Source: Nitratireductor sp.
Lineage (GTDB): Bacteria > Pseudomonadota > Alphaproteobacteria > Rhizobiales > Rhizobiaceae
Reading direction: 5' to 3'
Assembly: GCA_020637805.1 (NCBI GenBank)
Contig: JACKJU010000002.1
Span: 310,001-374,000 of the forward strand
DNA: 64,000 nt
Shown here: piece after piece, positions 7,183-16,317 of the stretch
Layout: each line of letters begins with the position of its first letter
Position numbering within the stretch: the stretch's first letter is position 1
Notes under the pieces: model-generated
What the model saw: only the letters and a program-made list of their open reading frames with translations
Database searches by the model: none
Told to the model about the DNA's origin: nothing
Position numbers and translations under genes: made by a program

Positions 7183-10100
7183 TCAGGCGAGCTCGACAAC
7201 CGTGTCCGTGAATTCGACCTTCTCGAAGTCGTAGAGAATGTCGTAGTCGTCGGTACCCTTTTCCCAGACCACGTATCCGCCATCATCGGTGGCTTCCCAG
7301 CCGTAGGACGCGGATTCCCCCTTCATAACGAAGGTGTCGGTCTCATCGGTTCCCTTGAGGAACTGTGCCTCGCCCTTCACGTTCTCCACGGTTAGGCCGC
7401 CCGAAGGATCGACCGGATCGACCGGATCGCCGCCGGAAAGGCTGACGTCACCATCTGCGAAGCGGAGTGTCTCGAAGTCGTAGAGCAGGTCTGCATCGCC
7501 GGTCTCGAGGTTCCAGATCACGGTGCCGACGCCGTCTTCGGCAGGGCCCCATTCGTAGCTTGCCTGGTTTCCAGCCAGGACGAAGACATCCTTGTCGGTG
7601 GCGCCCGTGAGTTCCTCGAATTCGCCTACCACATCCGTGTAGGTTGTTTCGGAAACCGGATCGACCGGGTCAACAGGGTCTACCGGATCGCCGCCGGAAA
7701 GGCTGACATCACCATCTGCGAAGCGGAGCGTCTCGAAGTCGTAGAGCAGGTCCGCATCGCCGGTTTCGAGGTTCCAGATCACGGTGCCAACGCCGTCTTC
7801 CGCAGGACCCCACTCGTAGCTTGCCCGGTTTCCGGAAAGAACGAATACGTCCTTGTCGGTTGTGCCGGTAAGCTCCTCGAATTCACCCACGACGTCCGTG
7901 TAGGTTTTTTCCGTGCTAGGATCGACCGGGTCAACCGGATCGATCACGGAATCCAGGGTGAATTCTCCGTTGTCCTGCTTCACGTAGACAGCATCGAGGA
8001 ACTCGACTTTCTCCACGTTGGTCAGTTTGGCGATATCCTTGCCGTCGACCGAAACAAGGGTCATGTCGTCACCGATCGCCGCAAGCTCGAAGCCCTCGGA
8101 CGAAGCTGCCACGCGGAAGGTGTCCTCGCCGCCCTGGCCATCGATCACTTCCACAACCTGCGTCTGGTCGAAATAGACGGTGTCGCGGTCATCCCCAATG
8201 ATGAGGTATTCCTGCGGCTCGCCATCGGCGGGTGCAACGATCACGTTGTCCAGAAGGGCACCGTAATTGTCGTTGTCTCCGGCTTCCTCGCGGAATGCGA
8301 GCTTGTCCATGCCGCCGGTTCCGGTGACCTCGAACTTGTAGGTTGCCCAGCCATCCTGCGGATCGACCTTGCCCACCCATTCACCGTTCCAGAAGACTTC
8401 AACCGTGCTCGTTGCCGAGCTCGACCGCATCTTCGCGTCGAACGAGAGCGTGTAGACCTCATCCGCGCGGGTCGGCAGCATCTGGTAGATTTCATCCTGG
8501 GCGCTGTCCGCGTCCAGTTCCAGAACCAGGTTGCCGCGAACTTTCTGGTATTCGACGCGGTCGTCGCTGGCATTCTTCCAGCCGACGGATTCGCGGTTGG
8601 AAAGATATTCCCAATCGCCACTTTCCACCGGCTTGACCAGTTTCGGTTCGCCGTCGTCGACCACAATGCGGCCTTCGTCCATGCGTCCGTTGATCACGAG
8701 GTTCTGCTTGTCGTTGACGAACTTGAAGTTGTCCATCGTGAGTTCCGACGGCCTTGCACCCTCCAGGAAGAGTTGCGAAGCACCTTCGGTTATCATGGTG
8801 CCACCGTTGAACTCGGCCATGCTGACCGATTTCAGGTCGTCGGTGTTCCTGATGCCGAAGAGCTTGAGATCAACGCGATCGTGCTTCTCGTCGAAATCCT
8901 TGACTGCCGAGAGACCATAGTCGTCGGAGAGCAGTACGACGTCCTCACCCGATCCGGTATAGACGGTATCATTGCCGCCGTTCGTCTCGATGTAGTCGTT
9001 ACCCTTGTCGCCGTGGATTTCATCGTTGCCGATGCCGCCCTTCATGACGTCGTTGCCGTCGCCGCCATACAGGGTGTCGTTGCCCTCGTTGCCGTGGACT
9101 TCGTCGTCGCCATCGCCGCCGTCGATCCAGTCGTCACCCTCGTTGCCGTTGAGTGCATCCTGGTCGTCTTCGCCGTAGATCTTGTCGTTGCCAAGGCCAC
9201 CGGCCACGCGGTCCTCGCCCTTGCCGCCACGGATCTCGTCGTTGCCATCCTCACCGCGCAGGCCGTCGTCGCCGTCCTCGCCACGAATCTTGTCGTTGCC
9301 GTCGCCGCCGTAGATGGTGTCGTTGCCTTTCCCGCCCTTGATCTCGTTTTCGAGGTCGTTGCCGACGATGGTTTCATTGGCATCGCTTCCGCTGAACTTT
9401 TTCTCGTCCTTCTCGAGGCGAACCTGCTCCGAGAGGAAGAAGACCTTGTCGTTCATGAAATCGATGTCGGAGTTGCGCATGATGATGTCGGCGAAGGTCT
9501 GGCTTTCCAGCTTGCCGAGGATCTCGGTGTCGGCAAACCGGCCCTTGTAGTAGAACTGGTCGCCGTCCTGCAGGCGGTCCACCTGATCCCAGAAGATCCA
9601 GGTGAAGGTCGAGCCCATCTGGCCCTCTTCGGAACTGCGCGGTTTTTCCGCCAGGCCACCAACCCAGAGATCGACATCGTCGACGCTGTCATAGACCTGC
9701 TTGAACAGTTCGACGAGGCTCGGATCGCGCAGGTGCGATGCGAAGTCGTCCCAGTTCTCGTAGGGCTTCAGTTCCGGGTTGCCCTGCAGTGCGCGGGTCA
9801 CGTCAGAACCGTTTTCAGCCATTGCCGCGCCGTTCTCATAGAGCATCTTGCGCACGTCATTGAGCGACGCGAGACCCACTTCACGGCCACGCGCTATGTT
9901 GATCGCGCCAAGGTCGGAAGCAACGCCGAGGAGCTGGTTACGCACCGCGTTGACGAGATTTTCGTCAATGCGCTGGTGTGAAACAAGCGTCTCACCCTCC
10001 AACAGGCTTCCAGCGCCGAGGTCCTGGAAGAGCTGCGGATTCAGAAAGGCTTCCACGAGCGAAACGCTTTGGACATGTCCATCCTCGTCGACGAACGGCA

Positions 10101-11559
10101 TCCTCTCGTTGATCATGGAATGACCTACGCGATATACCGCGTGGGCGAATTCTTCGGAGATCTGCGCGTCGACACGGGGATGATACCCGTCGAAGCCGTG
10201 CGGGATCGGGCCGGGCAGGGAGCCAGCCATGGCATCTACGAACTCGTCGAAGATGATGCGCTGGTATTCCGACTCGATGATCGATTTCGCGGTCTCGAAG
10301 AGCTTGTCCTCGGACCAGTCCGCTCCGCCATTTTCGCGAATCTGCTCTACCCAATACTCATGATCGCGGTGGAAGATCGTGTGGATCGGGGTGAGGCCCG
10401 TATTCTCGTTGGCGCGTCCGTCGCCGGCCACATAGTGGCTGAGCAACTTGCCCAGATTGAATGCAGGCCCTTCCGGATCCGCATCGAACGAGATGTCGAG
10501 CAGCAGCGGGTTGCCATCCGGTGCGCCGGTATACGGGTTGGTGACATTGCGGAAATCGACGAAACCGTCGGCTTCCATCAGCATGTCGAAGCTGTTGGCT
10601 GCTACGGCGGCGTCAATTTCGGCCTCGGACACGCCGTTGTTCAGAAGGATGTCGCGATAGGTAGGCAGGTTCCAGTAGCCGCTTGCGTCCTTTTCCGAAT
10701 GGGCAAGGCTTGCCGTCTTGACCAGATTGCCGTCGCTGTCACGCATCAAGTCGCCGTTGTCATCGCGGGCGGTTTCGCGCAGGTAGAAGGTCACGGCATC
10801 GGAAGAACCATAGGTCTGGTTCTGATCCGTGAACGGGGATGTCTTGTTGGTGTGCGAGCGCAGTTCATACGGATCGCCGGTTGCCGGGTTGATGGCTTCG
10901 GCGCCACGGGTAACCCGGATTGACGTGATGTCGTTGCGGGGATTGCCGTCGTCGGAGAAGCTGTAGAGCGGATCACCCTCGCGAAGCGGGATGTAATACT
11001 TGTCGTCGGGGTTGGATGAACGCTCGATGAAGTCGAGACCGTGATCGAAGAACTGGCCGAAAGACATCAGCAGCAGGTTGGTGCCGTGGACCGAGTGCGT
11101 GGCCTCTTCGACACCGTCGCCGTTTTCGTCCTGGTTGACGATCACGTTGGAAATGTCGCGCTCGTTGGGCAGCGTCTGTTCGCCATCCCACACGCCGCGC
11201 GGTGCGCCATCCTCGCCGTATTCGGCTTCGGTCAGGCGAACAAAGGGCTGATCGGCTGCACCGAATTCCGGATTGTTCAGGTTGTTGCCGATGCCGCTGA
11301 CGGTGCGGATGTTCACATTCGGCTGAATTCCGCCGACGATGCCGTCGAGGTGTCCAACGGCGGTGCTGTTGAGCAGAAGGTTGTTCAGTTCCGCCGAGCG
11401 GCCGTCAAAAACGGGAACGCTGTCGTAATAGGGCGGTTGTACCGGAGCGTGATCGTCCTTCGCTTCTTCGTCCTTTCCAAAAAGACCGTCAAGCAGTCCG
11501 AATGGATCAAGAAGATTGGTCAGGGGATCAAGAATATTACCAAGAAGAGAGAGTGTCAT
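7183..11559 (-). CDS. Giant secreted animal-haem-peroxidase with RTX calcium-binding repeats
   Basis: 1458 aa from the ATG at 11559 (GGAGG six bases upstream; an in-frame start at 11574 has no RBS). Residues about 50-690 are an animal-type haem peroxidase domain: the distal motif GQFFDHGLDF near residue 155 and a proximal RVGHSMINERM near 480. Then come about fourteen GGxGxDxux nonapeptides (8935-9370), a carbohydrate-binding-like beta domain (NLVINGRMDEG...DNVIVAP), and two near-identical 87-aa repeats plus a divergent third. There is no N-terminal signal peptide, so type I (RTX) secretion is expected. RTX-peroxidases of this layout in alphaproteobacteria include Mn(II)-oxidising MopA-like enzymes and bacteriocidal or iodide-oxidising relatives; which one this is cannot be told from sequence. 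No T1SS genes adjoin. Confidence 0.9.
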   Translation of the reverse strand: MTLSLLGNILDPLTNLLDPFGLLDGLFGKDEEAKDDHAPVQPPYYDSVPVFDGRSAELNNLLLNSTAVGHLDGIVGGIQPNVNIRTVSGIGNNLNNPEFGAADQPFVRLTEAEYGEDGAPRGVWDGEQTLPNERDISNVIVNQDENGDGVEEATHSVHGTNLLLMSFGQFFDHGLDFIERSSNPDDKYYIPLREGDPLYSFSDDGNPRNDITSIRVTRGAEAINPATGDPYELRSHTNKTSPFTDQNQTYGSSDAVTFYLRETARDDNGDLMRDSDGNLVKTASLAHSEKDASGYWNLPTYRDILLNNGVSEAEIDAAVAANSFDMLMEADGFVDFRNVTNPYTGAPDGNPLLLDISFDADPEGPAFNLGKLLSHYVAGDGRANENTGLTPIHTIFHRDHEYWVEQIRENGGADWSEDKLFETAKSIIESEYQRIIFDEFVDAMAGSLPGPIPHGFDGYHPRVDAQISEEFAHAVYRVGHSMINERMPFVDEDGHVQSVSLVEAFLNPQLFQDLGAGSLLEGETLVSHQRIDENLVNAVRNQLLGVASDLGAINIARGREVGLASLNDVRKMLYENGAAMAENGSDVTRALQGNPELKPYENWDDFASHLRDPSLVELFKQVYDSVDDVDLWVGGLAEKPRSSEEGQMGSTFTWIFWDQVDRLQDGDQFYYKGRFADTEILGKLESQTFADIIMRNSDIDFMNDKVFFLSEQVRLEKDEKKFSGSDANETIVGNDLENEIKGGKGNDTIYGGDGNDKIRGEDGDDGLRGEDGNDEIRGGKGEDRVAGGLGNDKIYGEDDQDALNGNEGDDWIDGGDGDDEVHGNEGNDTLYGGDGNDVMKGGIGNDEIHGDKGNDYIETNGGNDTVYTGSGEDVVLLSDDYGLSAVKDFDEKHDRVDLKLFGIRNTDDLKSVSMAEFNGGTMITEGASQLFLEGARPSELTMDNFKFVNDKQNLVINGRMDEGRIVVDDGEPKLVKPVESGDWEYLSNRESVGWKNASDDRVEYQKVRGNLVLELDADSAQDEIYQMLPTRADEVYTLSFDAKMRSSSATSTVEVFWNGEWVGKVDPQDGWATYKFEVTGTGGMDKLAFREEAGDNDNYGALLDNVIVAPADGEPQEYLIIGDDRDTVYFDQTQVVEVIDGQGGEDTFRVAASSEGFELAAIGDDMTLVSVDGKDIAKLTNVEKVEFLDAVYVKQDNGEFTLDSVIDPVDPVDPSTEKTYTDVVGEFEELTGTTDKDVFVLSGNRASYEWGPAEDGVGTVIWNLETGDADLLYDFETLRFADGDVSLSGGDPVDPVDPVDPVSETTYTDVVGEFEELTGATDKDVFVLAGNQASYEWGPAEDGVGTVIWNLETGDADLLYDFETLRFADGDVSLSGGDPVDPVDPSGGLTVENVKGEAQFLKGTDETDTFVMKGESASYGWEATDDGGYVVWEKGTDDYDILYDFEKVEFTDTVVELA
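7441..7906 (-). repeat. Tandem 261-bp (87-aa) duplication in the peroxidase C-terminus
   Basis: Two copies offset by 261 bp (7441-7645 and 7702-7906) encode nearly identical TYTDVVGEFEELTG...FADGDVSLSGG modules joined by DPVDPVDP linkers. A third, divergent copy ends the protein. Near-identity at DNA level suggests a recent duplication or gene conversion. Confidence 0.85.
8935..9370 (-). repeat. RTX nonapeptide repeat tract
   Basis: About fourteen tandem GGxGNDxxx-type nonapeptides (for example GGDGNDKIRGEDGDDG). They should bind calcium in a beta-roll and promote folding outside the cell after type I secretion. Confidence 0.9.
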
Positions 11560-12033
11560 GATAGGCCTCCACAATAAATCTGTGGGGATTAGGCCTGTAC
11601 ATTTGTCTTAAATCAAATTCTTACCATTTTAACGATCAATATTAATAATTTACGTGTAAAACAGGAATCAAAATTGATTAAAATTGTATTCTTTTCTTGC
11701 GCGGGGAGTGCTCGGTTTTTGCCTGCTACTCTGATTGCCGGCGGTGGGATTGGGGCAGCCGAACGCTGCCTCGGGAACCGAGGGTGAACTCTCACGCCAG
11801 CTGCCGAAACCTCTTCAACGCATCGAAAGACGGTTGAAGCGGTTTCGGCTGCTTGCCTGCAATAATTCGAGTGAGAAGATATGGCGATCCGCAGGAATTT
11901 GCCGATGCAGCCTGCTTCCCTTGTTCGTCGCCGGCCAGCTATAGTGCCTGTACAACGCTGAGGGTCGACGGTGGTATGCTGCGCAGCATCTGACCAAACC
12001 CAATTCAATGAGAGATCGAACGGAAAATCCATC
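11560..12033. other. Intergenic region with promoter-like AT-rich stretch and twin hairpins
   Basis: A 474-bp divergent intergenic region. Bases 11605-11690 are strongly AT-rich and contain TTTAC-GT-GTAAA (11649-11660), a possible operator for the peroxidase. Two perfect hairpins lie back to back: GGCAGC-CGAAC-GCTGCC (11754-11770) and CCTCGG-GAA-CCGAGG (11769-11783). Neither is followed by a T-run. No gene is seen here. Confidence 0.45.
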
Positions 12034-12726
12034 ATGACGGAATTTGCTGTAATACCGCCCGCAACCGCCAGCCTGCCCGTCGCCGGGTCGCACATGCGGT
12101 TTCCCGTGCGCAGGATTTTCTGTGTCGGGCGCAACTATGCCGACCATGCCCGTGAGATGGGGCACGACCCGGACCGCGAACCGCCGTTCTTTTTCGACAA
12201 GCCTGCAGATGCGCTGGTTATTGGCGAGGCTGACATTGTCTATCCGCCGCGCACCCGGCGTCTGGAACATGAGGCCGAACTGGTCGTTGCGCTGGGCGAG
12301 GGTGGCAGCAACGTGAATGCCGGGTCCGCTCTCGAACTGGTATGGGGCTATGCAATCGGCAACGATCTGACTCGACGCGATCTTCAGGCCGAGGCGAAGA
12401 AGCTAGGGCGGCCCTGGACGATGGCAAAGGGGTTCGACGGCTCCGCAGTCTGCGGCCCCGTCCATCCGGTTTCGGCGGATGGGCATTTGGACAAGGGCAG
12501 CATTTCGCTCAGCGTCAACGGCACGGTGCGCCAGCAAGGCGATCTGGCGCTGATGATCTGGTCGGTTCCGGAAATCATCGCCGAACTGTCGGCCTATGTG
12601 CGGCTTGAGCCGGGTGATCTCATATATACCGGCACGCCTGCCGGAGTTGGCGTGCTGGAGCCGGGTGACGTGGTGGATATTGCAATCGACGGCCTTGGAG
12701 CACTCACCAACCGCATCGTCTCCTGA
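12034..12726 (+). CDS. Fumarylacetoacetate hydrolase (FAH) family protein
   Basis: 230 aa from the ATG at 12034 (weak CGGA upstream); a frame open from 11971 adds an unlikely leader. Core motifs of the FAH fold are present: IFCVGRNYADHARE, a metal-binding EHEAELVVALG, WGYAIGNDLTRRDLQAEAKKLG, MAKGFDGSAVCGP and IYTGTPAGVG near the end. Length and sequence resemble fumarylpyruvate hydrolase and 2-keto-3-deoxy-sugar-acid hydrolases. It could cleave a 2,4-diketo acid. It stands alone, about 1.3 kb before the catabolic operon, and may or may not serve that pathway. Confidence 0.85.
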   Translation: MTEFAVIPPATASLPVAGSHMRFPVRRIFCVGRNYADHAREMGHDPDREPPFFFDKPADALVIGEADIVYPPRTRRLEHEAELVVALGEGGSNVNAGSALELVWGYAIGNDLTRRDLQAEAKKLGRPWTMAKGFDGSAVCGPVHPVSADGHLDKGSISLSVNGTVRQQGDLALMIWSVPEIIAELSAYVRLEPGDLIYTGTPAGVGVLEPGDVVDIAIDGLGALTNRIVS

Positions 12727-13021
12727 CCTGTTCGCGTAACTACAAACCCATACTCGCAGCCATGCCCATCTCATGTAATGGGTGGCTTAAAGCCGGTCTT
12801 CCACTAACATTCAAACTGGACCAGTCAAACGGGGCTGATCAACCCAAATGGGGAATCGCTACTTTGCCAAGTGAACGGGCCGCCATCAGGCGGCAGGATT
12901 GCACTGTGCAACCCATCGCCCCAGGTTGGGCTTACTCATCCCAAGATTTGGTAGTTTACGGTCTCAAGCCAGCGCCTGCGAACTTACGTGAAAACACCTT
13001 CGCGTGACCAGCTCCGGCTGC
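12727..13021. other. Intergenic region, no convincing gene
   Basis: 295 bp between the FAH gene and the end of the RpiR gene. The only notable structure is a perfect hairpin GCCGCC-ATCA-GGCGGC (12879-12894) without a T-run. An 81-codon frame here has no RBS or recognisable domain. Confidence 0.5.
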
Positions 13022-13885
13022 TTAGCCGAGATAGTCTTCTCCGGTTGCCGTAATCAACGTCTGGACCAAGGCTATTGCAGCGGAGATTGGCTGAAGGCGG
13101 CTCTTTGATTCCGAACCGATGAACAAGGCCAGTTCAGCGTGCTGCGCCAGCGGACTTGCCTCGCTGTCGGTGATCGTCAGGATACGGCGACCCACGACAT
13201 CGGCGTCCATCACGACCTCCACAACGGGCACGGAATAGGGGGGAAACGCGATCGCTACCAGCAGGTCATCGCGCGATATCGTCGAGATCTGTGGCCCGGC
13301 CATCCCGCCTGAAAAGTCGAGCATCGAGCAGGCGCGTTCGGCACGCAACAGGCCGTAATGAAGGTATTCCGCGATCGGACGCGAACGTCGCAGCCCGGCG
13401 ATATATACATGCCGGGCGGATCGCATCATCCGGATCGCTGTCGCGAGGTCGTCTAGATTGCAACTTTCCGATAGATTCCTGAGGGCCTCCATATGCGCCG
13501 AGACGGAGGCGTCGAGCAGCGCCTTTGCATCGGGTGGCGGCAAGTTTGCGCTGTCTTCCAGAACCTGTCCGCGCACGCCGGCTTGCCCTTCGATCAGTCG
13601 CTGGCGGAAGACCCGCTGGAACTCCGAAAACCCCTTGTAACCGAATTCCTTGGCAAAGCGGATCAAGGTTGAAGGCTGGATCTTCAGCTCATCCGCGATC
13701 ACCTGGGTGGTATTGAGGGCGAAGCTGTTCGGCTCCTCCAGCGACGCCCGGGCGATGCGCTGAAGATGCGGACTAAGTGTCGGAAATCGATCCCGAATCC
13801 GCTGGCGCAATCCGTCGAATGTCTCAGGGGCCGCCGGCCCGTTCACAAGATTTTCTTCTTTCATTCCAATAGGTATAGCACGCAT
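13022..13885 (-). CDS. RpiR/MurR-family regulator (HTH_6 + SIS)
   Basis: 287 aa. An N-terminal HTH_6 domain (about residues 25-100: TLSPHLQRIARASLEEPNSFALNTTQVIADELKIQPSTLIRFAKEFGYKGFSEFQR) is followed by a SIS phosphosugar-binding domain (about 140-270: ARHVYIAGLRRSRPIAEYLHYGL, DLLVAIAFPPYS, ILTITDSEASPLAQHAE). RpiR proteins usually repress sugar-catabolic operons and are released by a phosphosugar or keto-sugar. It is divergent from the LivK gene, so it probably controls that operon. The start is unsure: the ATG at 13864 is an alternative, and neither has a clear RBS. Confidence 0.9.
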   Translation of the reverse strand: MRAIPIGMKEENLVNGPAAPETFDGLRQRIRDRFPTLSPHLQRIARASLEEPNSFALNTTQVIADELKIQPSTLIRFAKEFGYKGFSEFQRVFRQRLIEGQAGVRGQVLEDSANLPPPDAKALLDASVSAHMEALRNLSESCNLDDLATAIRMMRSARHVYIAGLRRSRPIAEYLHYGLLRAERACSMLDFSGGMAGPQISTISRDDLLVAIAFPPYSVPVVEVVMDADVVGRRILTITDSEASPLAQHAELALFIGSESKSRLQPISAAIALVQTLITATGEDYLG

Positions 13886-13935
13886 TCAATGCTTGTGAAT
13901 GAATTTTTTATTGACAGAAATTGAATAAATATTCA
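13883..13935. promoter_or_regulatory. Candidate RpiR operators
   Basis: Two dyads share the same half-site: CATTCA-N7-TGAATG (13883-13901) and TGAAT-AAAT-ATTCA (13922-13935). They are centred about 36 bp apart, between the divergent RpiR and LivK-type genes. RpiR proteins bind AT-rich dyads near their own promoters, so these are the best operator candidates. Confidence 0.5.
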
Positions 13936-14027
13936 CATTGATTGACACGGCGTTCAATCGACCCGAGGGAGGGACATCGCGCCGGTTTCGGTCCGTCAAG
14001 AGCGGGCCTGCACATGGGAGGAAGTCA

Positions 14028-15323
14028 ATGTCCGATAAGAAATTCTCAAGGCGAAGCCTGCTGACCGGTGCGACCGCGGCTGTCGGCGGAATAGCCGCAT
14101 TCTCAGGTCCGTGGAAACACACCCGCGCCTATGCCCAGGCGACCGACAAGCCGATACGGATCGGCATCACGTCCGATGCCAGCGGCCAGTACGCCAACTC
14201 CGGCGCGTCTGATCGGCGCGGCATGCTGATGGCCATAGACGAGGCCAACGCAAAAGGGGGCGTTCTCGGGCGCAAGATCGAGTTCCAGCATCTCGACACC
14301 GAGACCACCGCCGCGACGGGCAGCCGCGTAGCAGAACGCCTGATCACGCGCGAAGAGTGCGGATTCCTGATCGGCGCGGTCAGCTCGGGCGTCGCCAACG
14401 CGATCAGCCAGGTGGCCCAGCGCTATGGTGTAATCTACCTGAACACCAACTCGTCCTCTCCGACCGAAAGCGGAAAGAACTGCCATCGCGTCAAGTTCGT
14501 CTGGGATGGCAACGGCACCAATTTCGCCAAGGCGGCGGTCAAGAATTCCATCGACGCCTACGGCAAGAAGTGGATGCTTCTGACCAACGACTACGGTTGG
14601 GGGCATGACACGGCGGCCGCCACGAAGGCATTGTTGAGCCAGTATGGCGGCGAGGTGATCGAGGAAATCCTGGTACCCCAGGGAACGCGTGACTTCACCG
14701 CCGCTCTCCTGAAAATCCAGCAGGCCAATCCAGACGTCGTCGCTGCGGCAGTCGGCGGCGACGACCAGGTTGCCATGCGTCAGCAGGTCGCCCAACTCGG
14801 CATGGGCTCAAAACCTGCCTGGATCAACAACCAGCAGGACTGGCCGGATGTCTACGGCCTGCCGATCGACAATCTCTTCGGCGTCTTCGGCACGACCTGG
14901 TATTACGGGCTCGACCTGCCCGGGGTGAAGGAGTTTGTTGAGCGATACCAGGCAGCATATCCCGATACTGCCATGCGGGTACCGGGCAACGTCTTCTACA
15001 ACGGCTACATGGCGACGCGCGAATTGCTATCCGCCATCGAGCGCGCCGGCAGCACGAACAATATCGCGGTAATCAAGCAGCTCGAAGGACACAAGATGTC
15101 CGCCGAGAGCCGGATGCAGCATCACGATGCCTGGATCGATCCAGATACCCATCAGGTGCAACAGACGATCTATCTGGCGACTGCGAATACCGAGATGGGT
15201 GACAACAAGGACGACATGTTCAAGATCCTCACCCAATCGGATCCGGAGGTGGTTCGCGACGAAGGTGCTGCCGCTGCCTGCAAGCTCGAAAGCTACGAAG
15301 AGACGCCGACATTCGACGCTTGA
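14028..15323 (+). CDS. Periplasmic substrate-binding protein of a Liv-type (HAAT) ABC importer
   Basis: 431 aa from the ATG at 14028 with GGGAGGA just upstream. A twin-arginine signal (KKFSRRSLLTGATAAVGGIAAF) leads into a PBP type 1 fold: IRIGITSDASGQYANSGASDRRGMLMAIDEANAKGGVLGRKIE and later VLKIQQANPDVV. Members bind branched-chain amino acids, amides, urea or other small polar compounds. Here the adjacent catabolic genes are sugar-acid-type, so the ligand may be a sugar acid or an unusual compound; the sequence does not decide. First gene of a long operon. Confidence 0.9.
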   Translation: MSDKKFSRRSLLTGATAAVGGIAAFSGPWKHTRAYAQATDKPIRIGITSDASGQYANSGASDRRGMLMAIDEANAKGGVLGRKIEFQHLDTETTAATGSRVAERLITREECGFLIGAVSSGVANAISQVAQRYGVIYLNTNSSSPTESGKNCHRVKFVWDGNGTNFAKAAVKNSIDAYGKKWMLLTNDYGWGHDTAAATKALLSQYGGEVIEEILVPQGTRDFTAALLKIQQANPDVVAAAVGGDDQVAMRQQVAQLGMGSKPAWINNQQDWPDVYGLPIDNLFGVFGTTWYYGLDLPGVKEFVERYQAAYPDTAMRVPGNVFYNGYMATRELLSAIERAGSTNNIAVIKQLEGHKMSAESRMQHHDAWIDPDTHQVQQTIYLATANTEMGDNKDDMFKILTQSDPEVVRDEGAAAACKLESYEETPTFDA

Positions 15324-15396
15324 AGCATGGCGACTGGCCTCTCCGGAGGCCGTCGCTTCACCTGGACCGCCCTGTCAGGATCGCCTGGAAAAGCGT

Positions 15397-16317
15397 ATGT
15401 ACGCACTGATACCCCACATCGTGAACGGGCTGACGCTCGGATTGCTATTTGCGCTGATTGCGCTCGGGTTCACGTTGATCGTTGGCGTCATGGAGGTCAT
15501 CAACCTCGCCCATGGGGCCTTCTTCGCCCTTGGCGCCTATTTCGCCCTTGCCACTATCGGTGGAAGCTGGTTCGCCGGCACGGAATTCGGCATCTGGTGG
15601 CACGACCTGTCGCCCGCGACACGCTATGTCGCCGGTCTCATCCTGGGCCCCCTCTGCGCCGCTGCTGCGGGCCTGATCCTCGAGCTGTGCCTGCGCCCGA
15701 CCTACGGCAAGGCACCGCTCTACGGCCTGCTGCTGACATTCGGTGCGGCATTGGTGATTGAGGAACTCATTCGCCTCGTGTGGGGAACGGGCGAACAGAG
15801 CCTTTCGGTGCCGCAGGCAATAAACGGTGCGTTCCTGATGGGTGGCCTGATCTTCGCAAATTACAAGTTCTACGCGGCAGCATTCTCCATTTTGGCCATA
15901 TTCCTTGTCTGGCTGTTCCTTGAGAAGACGCCATACGGTGCGATCATCAAGGCCGGGAGCCACGACAGCGAGATGGTCAGAGCCCTGGGCTTCGATCTTG
16001 GCACGCTGCGTCTGGCCGTATTCGCTTTCGGCGCGGCTCTCGCCGGACTGGCTGGCGTCATCATGGCGCCAATCTGGGGGCTGCGGCCGCACATAGGCAT
16101 TGATGTCGTGATCCCGGCCTTTCTCATAATCGTCATCGGCGGCGTCGGCAGTTTCTGGGGTGCGGTAATTGCCGCCATGCTCGTCGGCCTCGCCGTCGGC
16201 ATCACCGGCGCCTACGCGGCGGCCTGGTCGATGCTTTCGATGTACATCCTGCTGATCATCGTGGTCGGCTTCCGTGCTCGCGGTCTTTTTGGCCGCAAGA
16301 GCGCCTTGGAGAACTGA
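15397..16317 (+). CDS. LivH-type ABC permease
   Basis: 306 aa, about eight transmembrane helices. The start MYALIPHIVNGLTLGLLFALIALGFTLIVGVMEVINLAHG is the classical LivH N-terminus. The frame is open far upstream, but the ATG at 15397 gives the usual length. The stop overlaps the LivM start (TGATG), showing translational coupling. It works with LivM to form the membrane channel. Confidence 0.92.
   Translation: MYALIPHIVNGLTLGLLFALIALGFTLIVGVMEVINLAHGAFFALGAYFALATIGGSWFAGTEFGIWWHDLSPATRYVAGLILGPLCAAAAGLILELCLRPTYGKAPLYGLLLTFGAALVIEELIRLVWGTGEQSLSVPQAINGAFLMGGLIFANYKFYAAAFSILAIFLVWLFLEKTPYGAIIKAGSHDSEMVRALGFDLGTLRLAVFAFGAALAGLAGVIMAPIWGLRPHIGIDVVIPAFLIIVIGGVGSFWGAVIAAMLVGLAVGITGAYAAAWSMLSMYILLIIVVGFRARGLFGRKSALEN

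Noticed and set aside
8773..9981. 402-codon plus-strand frame rich in Val/Ala
   Set aside because: Antisense to the RTX repeats, whose codons give periodic Val/Ala on the other strand.
12762..13007. 81-codon ORF between the FAH and RpiR genes
   Set aside because: No RBS, no domain, and unusual composition.
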